Assembly (NCBI GenBank): GCA_002418285.1
Contig: DIDT01000063.1
Location: 62,001 to 126,000, forward strand
DNA: 64,000 nucleotides
Direction of reading: 5' to 3'
Source: Phycisphaerales bacterium UBA5793
Lineage (GTDB): Bacteria; Planctomycetota; Phycisphaerae; Phycisphaerales; UBA5793
Below the pieces are notes generated by a model that was given only the letters and a program-made list of their open reading frames with translations, did not search any database and was not told the DNA's origin. A program made the translations under genes and the position numbers. Shown one piece after another: positions 9,974 to 19,193 of this stretch. Every line of letters begins with the position of its first letter. Position 1 is the first letter of the stretch.

Positions 9974-10618
9974 TCACCCGTTCGTGGATGCCGGCTTGAC
10001 CACCTCGTAGGAGTAGATGTTGTCCTCGAGCGTCTCGTATTCGCCATCCGGACCCGCAGACATGAAGTACGGCCGTTCGTTCACCGGCCTGCCGAACAGC
10101 TTGAATGCGTCATCGTTGTCGGCATTCGGGTGGATGTAGAGAATCTCCATACCCCAGGGATCGCGCACCGACGCGCGTTCATCGTCGGGCACCTGTCCCG
10201 CGTAGGGATAACCGGCGAGATCAGTGTAAATCTGTTCGCGCTTCACGAGGAAGGATGCATCAATCGTTCCAAGCTGTTTGTCGATGCCCGTGAACCCCTT
10301 GACCTGCGCGATATAGACCGCCACCTCGCGCCGTGTCTTGGCTTCAACCGCGTTGAGCCCGGACGGCGGCAAGTAGGCCCGAATCTGGAACGGCGGAATC
10401 CCCCCGCGCTCCGCCTGGTACTCGGTCAGCGTCGCATCCAGCGCCTGGAGAACCTGCCGACACTGATCGACCTTCGCCTTTCCGATGACGCTTCGACCCA
10501 CCACGACTGTGATCGCCGCAAGCAGGATCACCAGCGAAATCACGATCATCATCTCGATCAGCGAAAAGGCCCGCGCGGCGCGTCTGCGAGGAAGTCGGCG
10601 TGCAGCTTCCGCATTCAT
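9974..10618 (-). CDS. GspG-like pseudopilin (second copy)
   Basis: 214 residues. The prepilin signal RRAARAFSLIEMMIVISLVILLAAITVVV has Ala in place of Gly at the cleavage site, Phe at +1 and Glu at +5. The downstream 'QCRQVLQALDATLTEYQAERGGIPPF' and 'RDPWGMEILYIHP' resemble the GspG core, where a Pro-rich loop and 'DPWG.pY' precede the calcium-binding loop. The start overlaps the upstream GspG-like stop by 4 nt (ATGA), so the two are translationally coupled. It is probably a pseudopilin that joins the main filament; which of the two GspG-like proteins is the major subunit cannot be told from sequence. Confidence 0.7.
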   Translation of the reverse strand: MNAEAARRLPRRRAARAFSLIEMMIVISLVILLAAITVVVGRSVIGKAKVDQCRQVLQALDATLTEYQAERGGIPPFQIRAYLPPSGLNAVEAKTRREVAVYIAQVKGFTGIDKQLGTIDASFLVKREQIYTDLAGYPYAGQVPDDERASVRDPWGMEILYIHPNADNDDAFKLFGRPVNERPYFMSAGPDGEYETLEDNIYSYEVVKPASTNG

Positions 10619-11508
10619 GATTGCGCCCTCACGATGTTGTCCTTGTTTTCTTCAGCGTCGAGATCGTTGTCCTTGGCCTTCGTGTCCGGGCCGACTGACA
10701 TGATGATGTACTCAACCGACCTGGCCTGCATGCGGAAACTCTCAACCTGGTCGGGTCGCAATGAGCCGAACCACACCGGCACCTCGTCCTCGAGACGTCG
10801 CCCGTTCGGGACCACCTTTGGCCAATTGCGGTAGTAGCGAATACTCCCGCCCCAGAAATCGCTGATCACAAACAGTGGCCGGACTTCCCGATCAAAGGGA
10901 ACGCCCGCTCGGTTCTTGCCCGTTACAACCTGCTTGTCGCCGCTCACCTGCACGTAGGGTCCGTACGTCTTGCCGGGAATCTGCCGATTCCCACCCCCCA
11001 TGTCTATCGCCTTGCTCTGCCAGTACGCCTTGCGCCCGCGACCGAAGGTGCCGTTGTAGGTGTAGCCCCATCCGCGATCCAGACCGGGATCGCGGAACCC
11101 GGCGCCCTTGACGCCGTCGTCATATTCATCGTCGTCGCCATCCCCATTCAGATCGCCCACGCCCAGCAGATACGGCGCCAGCGTGAGCGTGCTGTAGTAG
11201 TCGATGTCGTCCGATCGATCCACGGCGTATGGAAGGAGCTCGCCGCCCCCACCCACTCCAATCGTGTCGTCAAGCAGCGGAGGCAGAAAGCCGTGATCGG
11301 CTTTGAACTGCGAAAGGCCTGCATCGATCGATTGCATGAGCTTCTCGGTCGCGGCCATCTCGCCGGTCCCGCGCACCTTATTCAGCGCAACGATCAGCAG
11401 CCCGATGAGCAGCGCGATGATGGCGACGACCATCAACACTTCGATGAGCGTGAAGCCCCGCCGGTCGGCCCGGCCTGTGTTGTGCGTGTGCGCGGTTCTT
11501 CGCATCAT
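10615..11508 (-). CDS. GspG-like pseudopilin (first copy)
   Basis: 297 residues from the ATG at 11508, which has AAAGGG about 10 nt upstream; a longer frame back to 11562 exists but would touch the gspF stop and adds nothing conserved. RADRRGFTLIEVLMVVAIIALLIGLLIVALNKV is a canonical prepilin signal with Gly -1 and Glu +5, followed by 'LMQSIDAGLSQFKADHGFLPPLL', the GspG-type helix and proline loop. An acidic run (DLNGDGDDDEYDDG) resembles a calcium-binding loop; classical GspG also binds calcium but in a shorter C-terminal loop. Its neighbours are gspF upstream and the second GspG-like gene in ATGA overlap. Confidence 0.72.
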   Translation of the reverse strand: MMRRTAHTHNTGRADRRGFTLIEVLMVVAIIALLIGLLIVALNKVRGTGEMAATEKLMQSIDAGLSQFKADHGFLPPLLDDTIGVGGGGELLPYAVDRSDDIDYYSTLTLAPYLLGVGDLNGDGDDDEYDDGVKGAGFRDPGLDRGWGYTYNGTFGRGRKAYWQSKAIDMGGGNRQIPGKTYGPYVQVSGDKQVVTGKNRAGVPFDREVRPLFVISDFWGGSIRYYRNWPKVVPNGRRLEDEVPVWFGSLRPDQVESFRMQARSVEYIIMSVGPDTKAKDNDLDAEENKDNIVRAQS

Positions 11509-11561
11509 CGCGGCATCCCTTTCATCACGAAGTCGACCTGCAAGCCGCTTCGTCGGAATCA

Positions 11562-12839
11562 TCAGTTGCCCACGGATTCGATCATCTTGACCAGCGGCAT
11601 GAACAGCGCGACAACGATCGTTCCGACGATCACACCGAGAATCACAACCATGAGCGGCTCGAGCAGCGAGATGAGTGATCCCACCGCGACCTCGACTTCC
11701 TCGTCGTAGTTGTCCGCCACCTTCAGGAGCATCGCGTCCAGGTCACCCGTCTCTTCGCCGACGTCGACCATGTTGACAACGATTGCATCAACGACCTTCG
11801 TTTCACGCAGAGGATTCGCGAACGACTCGCCCTCGCGAATTGAATCATGCACCTTCGTCAGCGCCTTCTCGTACACGTAGTTGCCCGACGTGTCGCGCGT
11901 GATCATGATCGCCTCGAGAATCGGCACACCCGCCGAAATCAGCGTGCCGAGCGTTCGCGTAAAGCGCGCAACCGTGGCCTTCTTGATCAGCGGGCCCACC
12001 AGGGGCAGGAATAACTTGATGCGGTCCACCACCGCGCGACCCGGTTCCGTCTTGCGCACCAGCTTGATGAACAGGTACGCGATGAACGGTGAGAAAACCA
12101 CCCAGACCGCTCCCGGAATCGTCTGCCCCGGATCCGCGGCCGCCATCCAGCGGCTCGTATCGATGAGCCACACTGTGAGGCCGGGCAGCTCGATTTCAAA
12201 GTCGACGAAGATTTCCTGGAACTTGGGAATGACAAACACCATAATGCCCGACACGATGAGCACCGCGATCGAGATCACCGCCGCGGGGTAGATCATCGCG
12301 CCGCGAATCTTGGAGCGGAGACGCTGGGCCTTCTCGAGGAAGTCAGCCAGTCGCTGGAGGATGAGGTCGAGCACGCCGCCGATTTCGCCGGCCGCCACCA
12401 TCTTGACATACAACCGATCGAACGCCTTGGGCTGCTTGGCCATCGCGTCCGAGAGCGTGGAGCCGCCCTCCACGTCTTCTGCGACGTTGCCGATGATGTT
12501 CTTCATCATGCCTGGCTTCTGTTGCTGCTCGAGCACCTGAAGCGACCGAAGCAGCGAAAGACCTGCGTCCTGAAGGGTGGAGAGCTGACGCGTGAACTGC
12601 GTCAGTGTCTTGACCTTCACGCGACCAATGTTGATCGTGATTTCGCCCTTCTTCTTCTTCTTCGCCGGCTTGGCGGCTTCGCCCTTGGGACCACCCTTAC
12701 TCTTGCGCTCGCGCACCGAGGTGGGGAAAAATCCCTGGCTCTTGATCTTGCTGATGGCCTCGTCGCTCGTGCCGGCGTCGATCTCGCCCTTGCGGGGCTT
12801 TCCGGAAGCGTCGAGCGCTTCGTATGCAAACGTGGGCAT
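11562..12839 (-). CDS. gspF: Type II secretion / type IV pilus inner-membrane platform protein GspF/PilC
   Basis: 425 residues from the ATG at 12839 (GGGAG about 8 nt upstream; MPTFAYEALDASGK is the standard GspF beginning). The protein has two homologous cytoplasmic domains, each starting with 'FTRQLSTLQDAGLSLLRSL' and 'FTRTLGTLISAGVPILEAI', and three transmembrane helices, one ending the protein (LEPLMVVILGVIVGTIVVALFMPL). A lysine-rich linker (KPAKKKKKGE, about 57-65) separates the N-terminal segment from the first domain. GspF is the membrane rotor that couples the GspE ATPase to pseudopilus assembly. It directly follows the ATPase gene, as usual. Confidence 0.93.
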   Translation of the reverse strand: MPTFAYEALDASGKPRKGEIDAGTSDEAISKIKSQGFFPTSVRERKSKGGPKGEAAKPAKKKKKGEITINIGRVKVKTLTQFTRQLSTLQDAGLSLLRSLQVLEQQQKPGMMKNIIGNVAEDVEGGSTLSDAMAKQPKAFDRLYVKMVAAGEIGGVLDLILQRLADFLEKAQRLRSKIRGAMIYPAAVISIAVLIVSGIMVFVIPKFQEIFVDFEIELPGLTVWLIDTSRWMAAADPGQTIPGAVWVVFSPFIAYLFIKLVRKTEPGRAVVDRIKLFLPLVGPLIKKATVARFTRTLGTLISAGVPILEAIMITRDTSGNYVYEKALTKVHDSIREGESFANPLRETKVVDAIVVNMVDVGEETGDLDAMLLKVADNYDEEVEVAVGSLISLLEPLMVVILGVIVGTIVVALFMPLVKMIESVGN

Positions 12840-12946
12840 GGTGGCTGCTCCCAAATCCATGAACGGCGATCAGTCGCCGACTGGCTGCTCTTCAATCCGC
12901 CGATCAGCCGCCCAAAGCGGCCGAACCGGCAACTCCCCGACTGGCG

Positions 12947-14680
12947 CTACTCCTCTTCGCTCAGCGTTTCGCGAATGACTTCGTCAATCGTCGTTTGACC
13001 TTCGTAGATCGCATTAAGGCCCGATTCACGCAGGCTGCGCATGCCGCGCTTGCGCGACTCCACTCGGAGCACATTGACGCTGGCCTGCTTCATGATCATC
13101 TCGCGAATGTCGTCGTCGATGATCATGATCTCGAACAGCGCCATTCGACCTTTGAACCCCGAACTGTTGCACGCGTCACATCCCTTGCCGCGGAAGAACG
13201 TGCGGCCCTTCACGTCTTCGGGTCGCATGTCCAGCTCCATCAATTCCGCTTCAGTCGGGGTGTACTGCTCCTTGCACTTGAGGCAGATGCGACGGACCAG
13301 ACGCTGTGCCACAATGGCTTCGATCGTCGCCGTCAGAAGGAACGCCTCAAGGCCAAGGTCAAGCAAACGCACGATCGAGCTCGGGGCGTCATTCGTGTGC
13401 AACGTCGTGAACACCAGGTGGCCCGTGAGCGACGCCTGCACGGCGATCTCCGCCGTTTCCTTGTCGCGGATTTCGCCGACGAGGATGATGTCGGGGTCCT
13501 GACGCAGGAAGCTGCGCAGCGTCCGGGCAAACGTAAGCCCGATTTCGGCATTCATCTGCACCTGGCACAAGCCGTCAATGTCGTATTCGACCGGGTCTTC
13601 GGCCGTGAGAATCTTGGTGTCCGGGCTGTTGAGCGTATTGAGCGCCGCATACAGCGTCGTCGTCTTGCCGCTGCCTGTTGGCCCCGTAACAACGATAATG
13701 CCGTTTGGCTTCTTGATGAGCTGCTGAAACTTCTTGAATTCGTCCTGCCGCAGCCCGATCTTGTCCAGGCTCAGTTGCACGTTGGATCGGTCGAGCACAC
13801 GCATCACGACCGACTCGCCGAAAATCGTCGGCAATACCGAAACACGCAAGTCGACCGGATTGCCGCCGACCTGCAATTCGATGCGACCGTCCTGCGGCAG
13901 ACGACGCTCGGCGATATCCAGATTAGACATGACCTTGATACGCGAGGCGATCGGCATGGCAAGGTACGACGGAGGCGGGATCATCTCGTACAGCACGCCG
14001 TCGATGCGATAGCGCATCTTGAACTCGTCTTCGAACGGCTCGAAGTGGATGTCAGAAGCGCGATCGCGGATCGCCTGAAGCAACACGAGGTTGATCAGCT
14101 TGATCACCTGGTTGTCCTGGGCGGCTGCGGCAATCTCGCTCAGATCGATCGAATCGCCACGCCCCTGAAACTGTGCCAGGTCCTCGCGGCCGGCAAGCTC
14201 GTCGTACATCGACGTCAGACCCGTGTCCGCCGCCGCATAGTGCGTCTTGATGAACTCGGTGACCTGTTTCTCAGGCGCGAGTACGGCGGTGACCTTGAAG
14301 CCCATCAGCAAGCGCAAGTCATCAACGGCCGAAAAGTTATCCGGCGACTTGATGGCAACCGTGATGTGCCGACTCTTGGCGTCGAAGTCAATCGGCGCCA
14401 CCTGATATGCGTTGGCCGATACCGCCGGCAGCGCCGCGACAGCCTCGGCGTTGACCGGGAGCTTCTCGAGGTCGACCAGCTCCATCCCCGCCTGGTAGGC
14501 CAGTGCTTTGAGGATGTCGTCTTCCTGAATGTAACCGAGTTCAACCAGCGCCTCGCCAAGGCGAACCTTGCGCTTCTTCTGGAGGGCCAGGCCTTCGTAG
14601 ACCTGCTCGCGGGAGACACGCCCCATCTTGGTCAGCACGCGCCCAAACTTCCGGCCCTTGTATTCTGAAAGATCCGCCAT
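12947..14680 (-). CDS. gspE: GspE/PilB-family assembly ATPase 1
   Basis: 577 residues. An N-terminal GspE/PilB N1 domain (about 1-150, 'LGEALVELGYIQEDDILKALAYQ') precedes the N2/ATPase core. Walker A GPTGSGKT is at 333-340, the Asp box TAEDPVEY at 359-366, Walker B DIILVGEIRD at 397-406, the His box GHLVFTTLHTND at 420-431, and the zinc-binding cysteines are C466, C469, C501 and C504. All catalytic elements are intact, so this is an active hexameric ATPase powering pilus or pseudopilus extension. The gspF and pseudopilin genes follow it. A promoter candidate lies at 14769-14797. It could equally be called PilB; with a PilT in the same locus, a type IV pilus is as likely as pure type II secretion. 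Confidence 0.93.
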   Translation of the reverse strand: MADLSEYKGRKFGRVLTKMGRVSREQVYEGLALQKKRKVRLGEALVELGYIQEDDILKALAYQAGMELVDLEKLPVNAEAVAALPAVSANAYQVAPIDFDAKSRHITVAIKSPDNFSAVDDLRLLMGFKVTAVLAPEKQVTEFIKTHYAAADTGLTSMYDELAGREDLAQFQGRGDSIDLSEIAAAAQDNQVIKLINLVLLQAIRDRASDIHFEPFEDEFKMRYRIDGVLYEMIPPPSYLAMPIASRIKVMSNLDIAERRLPQDGRIELQVGGNPVDLRVSVLPTIFGESVVMRVLDRSNVQLSLDKIGLRQDEFKKFQQLIKKPNGIIVVTGPTGSGKTTTLYAALNTLNSPDTKILTAEDPVEYDIDGLCQVQMNAEIGLTFARTLRSFLRQDPDIILVGEIRDKETAEIAVQASLTGHLVFTTLHTNDAPSSIVRLLDLGLEAFLLTATIEAIVAQRLVRRICLKCKEQYTPTEAELMELDMRPEDVKGRTFFRGKGCDACNSSGFKGRMALFEIMIIDDDIREMIMKQASVNVLRVESRKRGMRSLRESGLNAIYEGQTTIDEVIRETLSEEE

Positions 14681-15072
14681 GAGTCCCGCTTTCGCTTAGC
14701 AGTGGGCAACGCAGGAGTGGACCGGCACGCTGTGCCTCGCACCGGGCCACCCCCGGCTGCCTCAGACCATTATTGCCCCAATAACGAAGTCCAACAACCC
14801 ACAAAACCGAATAAGAACATTATTTCTTGTTGATTATGGTGCTTTTATAGAGCTTCCAGCATCTGACGGCATGCTGCCGCAGGCCGAGACACCATCCACA
14901 TCGACATCACCCGGTCCGAAAAAACGGCCGTCGCGGGCGAAAATGACGTGCGAAAAACTCCCGATGCAAGCATAGAAACGCCGCTTCCACGCCACCAATT
15001 GAGGCGATGTGTCATTGGCCGAGCAATGCTCGAACCCCCGAATCAGGCGGTCGCGACGATTCCCGCTTAGGC
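14681..15072. other. 391-bp intergenic gap in the pilus locus
   Basis: This lies between pilT (ends 15073) and the first GspE-like gene. The segment 14765-14850 is clearly more AT-rich than its surroundings and holds the promoter candidate. An 80-codon frame (14834-15076, minus) has no signal, motif or ribosome binding site and I do not accept it. I see nothing else. Confidence 0.6.
14769..14797 (-). promoter_or_regulatory. Sigma70-type promoter candidate for the gspE-gspF-pseudopilin operon
   Basis: Read on the minus strand: TTGTTG (14797-14792), 17-nt spacer, AATAAT (14774-14769), placed about 90 nt before the gspE start at 14680 inside the only AT-rich patch of this region. Four of six and five of six bases match the consensus boxes. 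Confidence 0.4.
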
Positions 15073-16182
15073 TCACTCCTCAGCCTCATCGAGTTCGGTG
15101 CGGCCGACGACGCCGCCGGCGCGGTGGACCTTCTCGGTCAGGTCGCTGGGATTCTTGCCCTTGTCAATCATCTCGTCTGCGGAGATCAGGCCCCGTTCGT
15201 AGAGCGACCACAGGTGGTCGTCGAGAAGCTGCATGCCGAACTTCTTGCCGGTCTGGATGGCCGAGTCGATACGGAACACCTTGTTCTCGCGGATCAGGTT
15301 GGCAATAGCCGGGGTCACCACGAGGAATTCGTAGGCCGCCACGCGACCGGGCTTATCCACCCGAGCCAGCAGGGCCTGGCTGAGGATGCAGATGAGCGTC
15401 ACGGAGAGCTGAACGCGGACCTGCTCTTGCTGATTCGTCGGGAAGGCGTCAATAACACGGTTGATGGTGCCCGCGGCACCGGTTGTGTGCAGGGTGGCAA
15501 AGACCAAGTGGCCAGTTTCGGCAGCAGTAATGGCCGCTTCAATCGTCTCGAGGTCGCGCATTTCGCCCACGAGGATCACGTCCGGGTCCTGACGCAGCAC
15601 GCGGCGGAGCGATTCAGAGAACGATGGCACGTCCACGCCAACTTCACGCTGGTTGACGATCGATTTCTTGTGGGGATGGTAGTATTCGATCGGGTCTTCG
15701 ATGGTGACGATGTGGTGGTCCATGTTGACATTGATGTAGTCAATCATGGTCGCCAGCGAGGTCGTCTTGCCCGAACCGGTCGGCCCCGTGACGAGGAACA
15801 AGCCTCGGGGGCGCCGAATCAACTCCTTGCAGATCGGCGGCAGGCCGATCTGCTCAAACGACATGATCCGGTTGGGAATCTGGCGAAGCACCAGGGACAG
15901 CGAGCCCTTCTGCCGAAAAACCGACACACGGAAGCGAGCTTCCTCGCCATAGGCGAAGCCGAAGTCGCACGTGCCTTCTTCCTGGAGTTCCTGCTGGCTG
16001 CGCTCCGAGGTGATCGACTTCATCAGCGCCATCGTGTCGTCAGGACCGAGCATCTTGGTATTGAGCTCGCGCAGCCGGCCGTGTAGACGAATGGTCGGCT
16101 TGCGACCCACCGCCAGGTGAAGGTCGGATGCGTTCTGGCGGATGACAGTTTCGAGCAGTCGGTCAATCTGAAGTGTTGACAT
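15073..16182 (-). CDS. pilT: Twitching motility / pilus retraction ATPase PilT
   Basis: 369 residues, the normal PilT length. MSTLQIDRLLETVIRQNASDLHLAVG is the standard PilT opening; Walker A GPTGSGKT is at 133-140, the Asp box TIEDPIEY at 160-167, Walker B DVILVGEMRD at 201-210 and the His box GHLVFATLHTTGA around 224-236. The C-terminal AIANLIRE segment is the AIRNLIRE-type motif diagnostic of retraction ATPases. Unlike PilB it lacks the four-cysteine zinc motif. PilT disassembles the pilus, so its presence beside PilB-like ATPases argues that the locus can make a dynamic, retractable filament. It lies 80 nt downstream of the second PilB-like gene; no good ribosome binding site is visible. 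Confidence 0.94.
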   Translation of the reverse strand: MSTLQIDRLLETVIRQNASDLHLAVGRKPTIRLHGRLRELNTKMLGPDDTMALMKSITSERSQQELQEEGTCDFGFAYGEEARFRVSVFRQKGSLSLVLRQIPNRIMSFEQIGLPPICKELIRRPRGLFLVTGPTGSGKTTSLATMIDYINVNMDHHIVTIEDPIEYYHPHKKSIVNQREVGVDVPSFSESLRRVLRQDPDVILVGEMRDLETIEAAITAAETGHLVFATLHTTGAAGTINRVIDAFPTNQQEQVRVQLSVTLICILSQALLARVDKPGRVAAYEFLVVTPAIANLIRENKVFRIDSAIQTGKKFGMQLLDDHLWSLYERGLISADEMIDKGKNPSDLTEKVHRAGGVVGRTELDEAEE

Positions 16183-16262
16183 CTGGAGTTGCTTTCTTCA
16201 GTGGTCCTGGGGCCGACGAGCGGCGGCCCAACGCAAGCTTTCAACACCATCCCGAGCGGTCC

Positions 16263-17990
16263 TTATTCCTCTACGATTCCGGCGACCTGCGCCACACGGG
16301 CAATCTCCGCGGGTGTCGTCACGCCGCTGAGGATCTTGATACGACCGTCACCGAGCAACGGACGCATGCCCGATGCGAGGGCTTCGGTTCGAATGTTTGC
16401 CAGCGCCTCCCGTGCGAACGCCATGTCTCGCAGCGTGGAATTCATGAGCATCATCTCGAAAATAGCCTTTCGACCGCGGTATCCCGTTCCGCCGCAGTTC
16501 GAGCAGCCAACGGCCTTGTAAATCGTCTTGGATTGTCGGTCCTGCGCGGTGATGCCGCAGAGGTTGAGAAACTTGGGGTCCGGATTGTCATCAGGAGCGC
16601 GGCACTTGGTGCACAGCACGCGAATGAGTCGCTGGGCCATGACGGCCTGGATCGAACTGGCAACGAGGAACGGCGGCACACCCATGTCGATGAGTCGCGT
16701 AATCGCCGAGGGCGCATCGTTGGTGTGCAGCGTGCTGAAGACCAGGTGGCCCGTCAACGCGGCCTGAATGGCGACTTCCGCCACTTCGCGGTCTCGGATT
16801 TCACCGACGAGCACGATGTTGGGCGCCTGACGCAGCATCGAACGAAGAATCGACGCGAACGACAATCCGATTTTCTCGCGCACCTGGCACTGGTTGATGC
16901 CATTGAAGTTGTATTCGACCGGGTCCTCGGCGGTGATGATCTTCTTGTCCGGCCGATTGAGAATCGACAGCGCCGAATAGAGCGTGGTCGTCTTGCCCGA
17001 ACCGGTCGGCCCGGTGACGAGAAAGATGCCATTGGGGCGGCGAATGATGCGGTTAAACACCTCGAGGTTGTCGCGCTCAAAGCCAAGATTCTCAAGTCCG
17101 ATCCGAACCGAATCGGGGCGCAGAATACGAAGCACAATCGATTCGCCGTGGTACGCCGGGCAGGAACTCACGCGGAAGTCGATCATCGCGCTATCGATGT
17201 TCATTTTGATGCGACCGTCTTGCGGCAGCCGCTTTTCGGCGATGTTGATGCCCGCCATGAGCTTGATACGCGCCAGCACCGCGTTCTGCATGCGCTTCGG
17301 AAGATCATCACGCACATGGCACACACCGTCGATGCGATAGCGCAATCGCACTCGGTCGACGAATGGCTCAACGTGAATATCCGAAGCGCGGCTGCGAACG
17401 GCTTCCGTAATGAAGCGATTGACAAGTTTGATGACCGGCGCGTCCTCGCCAGCCGCAATGTCGATCGACGAGTCGACCGACTTGTCCATCGTGACGTCGA
17501 TGGACTCGGTCACAAAGGACCCGGCCTCTTCAAACATCGACTTACCCGCCGCGGGAGCGCCGAGGCGGTTGTCAATAAAGGCCTTGATGTCGCTGCGCGG
17601 CGAGACCTTGGTGTCAATCTCGCAGTTCAGGCGAAAGCGCAACATGTCCAGCAACTGCAGATCCATCGGATCGTGGATCAGCAGTTTCAGTCGACCGTTG
17701 CTCTTGCTGAGGGGAAGGACGAAGTGCTTCTTGATCAGATCTTCGGGAAGCAGGTCGAACTGAACCTTTTCCGTCGCGCCCGGCGCGTTGAGGTCGAAAT
17801 ACTCCAGGCCGAACTGCGCGGCAATCGCTTTGGCGCAATCCGTCTCCTTGACGAAGCCGAGTTCGACAAGGGTATCGCCAAGCCGCTTGCCCTGGCCCTT
17901 GGCCACTTCCAGCGCCTGGTTGAGTTGTTTGTCGTCGATCTTGCCCTCTTGCACGAGCAATTCGCCGAGTTTGAGCCGCTTTCTGGCCAT
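16263..17990 (-). CDS. GspE/PilB-family assembly ATPase 2
   Basis: 575 residues from an ATG with CGGAG 5 nt upstream. The architecture is the same as ATPase 1: N1 domain (LGELLVQEGKIDDKQLNQAL), Walker A GPTGSGKT at 327-334, Asp box TAEDPVEY, Walker B core VLVGEIRD, zinc cysteines C460, C463, C496 and C499. One difference stands out: the usually invariant RQDPD just before the Walker B strand reads RQAPN here (388-392), so two acidic residues are gone, while ATPase 1 keeps them. It is the first gene of the locus, followed by pilT. It may drive a second filament or act as a partner of ATPase 1; its sequence is too close to PilB to be anything but an assembly ATPase. Confidence 0.92.
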   Translation of the reverse strand: MARKRLKLGELLVQEGKIDDKQLNQALEVAKGQGKRLGDTLVELGFVKETDCAKAIAAQFGLEYFDLNAPGATEKVQFDLLPEDLIKKHFVLPLSKSNGRLKLLIHDPMDLQLLDMLRFRLNCEIDTKVSPRSDIKAFIDNRLGAPAAGKSMFEEAGSFVTESIDVTMDKSVDSSIDIAAGEDAPVIKLVNRFITEAVRSRASDIHVEPFVDRVRLRYRIDGVCHVRDDLPKRMQNAVLARIKLMAGINIAEKRLPQDGRIKMNIDSAMIDFRVSSCPAYHGESIVLRILRPDSVRIGLENLGFERDNLEVFNRIIRRPNGIFLVTGPTGSGKTTTLYSALSILNRPDKKIITAEDPVEYNFNGINQCQVREKIGLSFASILRSMLRQAPNIVLVGEIRDREVAEVAIQAALTGHLVFSTLHTNDAPSAITRLIDMGVPPFLVASSIQAVMAQRLIRVLCTKCRAPDDNPDPKFLNLCGITAQDRQSKTIYKAVGCSNCGGTGYRGRKAIFEMMLMNSTLRDMAFAREALANIRTEALASGMRPLLGDGRIKILSGVTTPAEIARVAQVAGIVEE

Positions 17991-18139
17991 AAGGCTCCGT
18001 TCCGGTCCGTCAAGGTTCGCTCAGTCACGTCACATCGAAGCAATCACAGCGAGCGACCCGGATCCGGGCCGGCTGGACGTCGCAATCGCATCACAGACAT
18101 TATCCTCAACGGGCGGGAATCGCCACCGCTGAGGCGGAT

Positions 18140-18155
18140 GTGAATACGCATTCAC
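18140..18155. promoter_or_regulatory. 16-bp palindrome upstream of the pilus locus
   Basis: GTGAATACGCATTCAC is a perfect 6-bp inverted repeat around a 4-nt centre. It lies 150 nt before the ATPase 2 start. A -10-like GATAAT is found on the minus strand at 18104-18099, which would place the palindrome about 45-60 nt upstream of the start of transcription, a position used by activators. No matching -35 box is present. The regulator is unknown. Confidence 0.3.
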
Positions 18156-18257
18156 CACTTGCGAACCACGTCCGGCCCCCGACCGCACATCTTCCAGCAG
18201 TGTTCCCTTCGCGTGCGATTTGCCTGCGGTTCCACCGGTTTTTTGCAAGGGATGAAC

Positions 18258-19193
18258 CTACGGCCGCGAGGGAGTTGCCTCGCCGTTGAGCGGGATAACC
18301 GGCTCCCACGTCAACCAATCCGCATCGACTTCGGTCGCGAGGTCGAACTGATGACCATTGCTGACCCTCTCGCCCATTTTCTTGCTCGGCGTCGCAAAGG
18401 CGATGCCACCCGTGAGGATCGATTCGAGCGAGTCGGCGCGGAGCGTGAGGCCGCCAAATAACCCGAAATCCACCCCCACTCCGCTGGCATTCCAGAAGCG
18501 GGAATTGTCGCGAACAAGCGGCGCATACCTTGGCTCGATCCCCGCAAGGACCTCCACGCGCGTCGAATCGGCGCTCAGCCTGAGGTCGAGCACGCGGCCT
18601 ACGCGTATGTCGCGATAGGTCACGGGCGAGCCGATGGTCACGGAACCTCGGCGTGTCGCACGGAGGACCACTTCCAGCGTGCCCGGGAGCAGTTCGCCGA
18701 TGGGCGGCGGCGCTTCGAGGCCGTCGAAGGTGGTCAGGCGCGGCGAGCCCGCTTTGCCGGGCACGACTTCGAGATACCTCGGCCCCAGAAGGGCATCGAG
18801 GCCGGTCACGCCCTTGAGGCTCACTTCGGGCCTCACGATCCAGAATCGCGTTCCCTCGGCGGCCAGCGACTCGGCGTCGGGAAGGAGGCGGACGTGGACG
18901 ATCACGCCCTCCCGTGTCGAATCCAGCCGCACCCGCTCCACGACCCCCACCTGCACGCCGCGGCAGTTCACCGGATCCTTGGCGGAGATGCCTCGCCCGT
19001 TTGAAAACGTGATCTGGATCGGCAGGCCGCGCTGGCTGATCGCCTGATAGGCCAACGCCGCCACCGTCACCACCGCCAGCGCCGGCGCCAGCCACGCCCA
19101 CGACCCCCAGGTGCGCTGGGGTACGACGCGAGCGGTGGGGATCGCCGCGGGCCCGGGTGGATCCGTCGATGTTGGGCTGACCGGTTCGGTCAT
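18258..19193 (-). CDS. pqiB: PqiB-like MCE-domain protein
   Basis: 311 residues. There is one N-terminal transmembrane helix (about 31-50, WAWLAPALAVVTVAALAYQAI), then two MCE/MlaD-type domains: the first around GLPIQITFSNGRGISAKDPVNCRGVQVGVVERV and the second around GSVTIGSPVTYRDIRVGRVLDLRL. The 'G..V.YRGv.VG.V' pattern is the MCE hallmark. E. coli PqiB has three MCE domains and 546 residues, so this is a short version. MCE proteins form hexameric tunnels for lipids across the periplasm. The start overlaps the pqiA stop by 4 nt (ATGA), so the pair is translationally coupled. No pqiC-like lipoprotein follows. Confidence 0.85.
   Translation of the reverse strand: MTEPVSPTSTDPPGPAAIPTARVVPQRTWGSWAWLAPALAVVTVAALAYQAISQRGLPIQITFSNGRGISAKDPVNCRGVQVGVVERVRLDSTREGVIVHVRLLPDAESLAAEGTRFWIVRPEVSLKGVTGLDALLGPRYLEVVPGKAGSPRLTTFDGLEAPPPIGELLPGTLEVVLRATRRGSVTIGSPVTYRDIRVGRVLDLRLSADSTRVEVLAGIEPRYAPLVRDNSRFWNASGVGVDFGLFGGLTLRADSLESILTGGIAFATPSKKMGERVSNGHQFDLATEVDADWLTWEPVIPLNGEATPSRP

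Noticed and set aside
14834..15076. 80-codon minus-strand frame in the gap before gspE
   Set aside because: No ribosome binding site, no signal, overlaps the AT-rich promoter patch and the end of pilT.
5938..18143. Long open frames on the plus strand opposite the pilus genes (for example 5938-7623, 12995-14668, 16173-18143)
   Set aside because: They mirror highly conserved minus-strand genes, are rich in Arg and His, and have no ribosome binding site or motif; high GC content creates such antisense frames.
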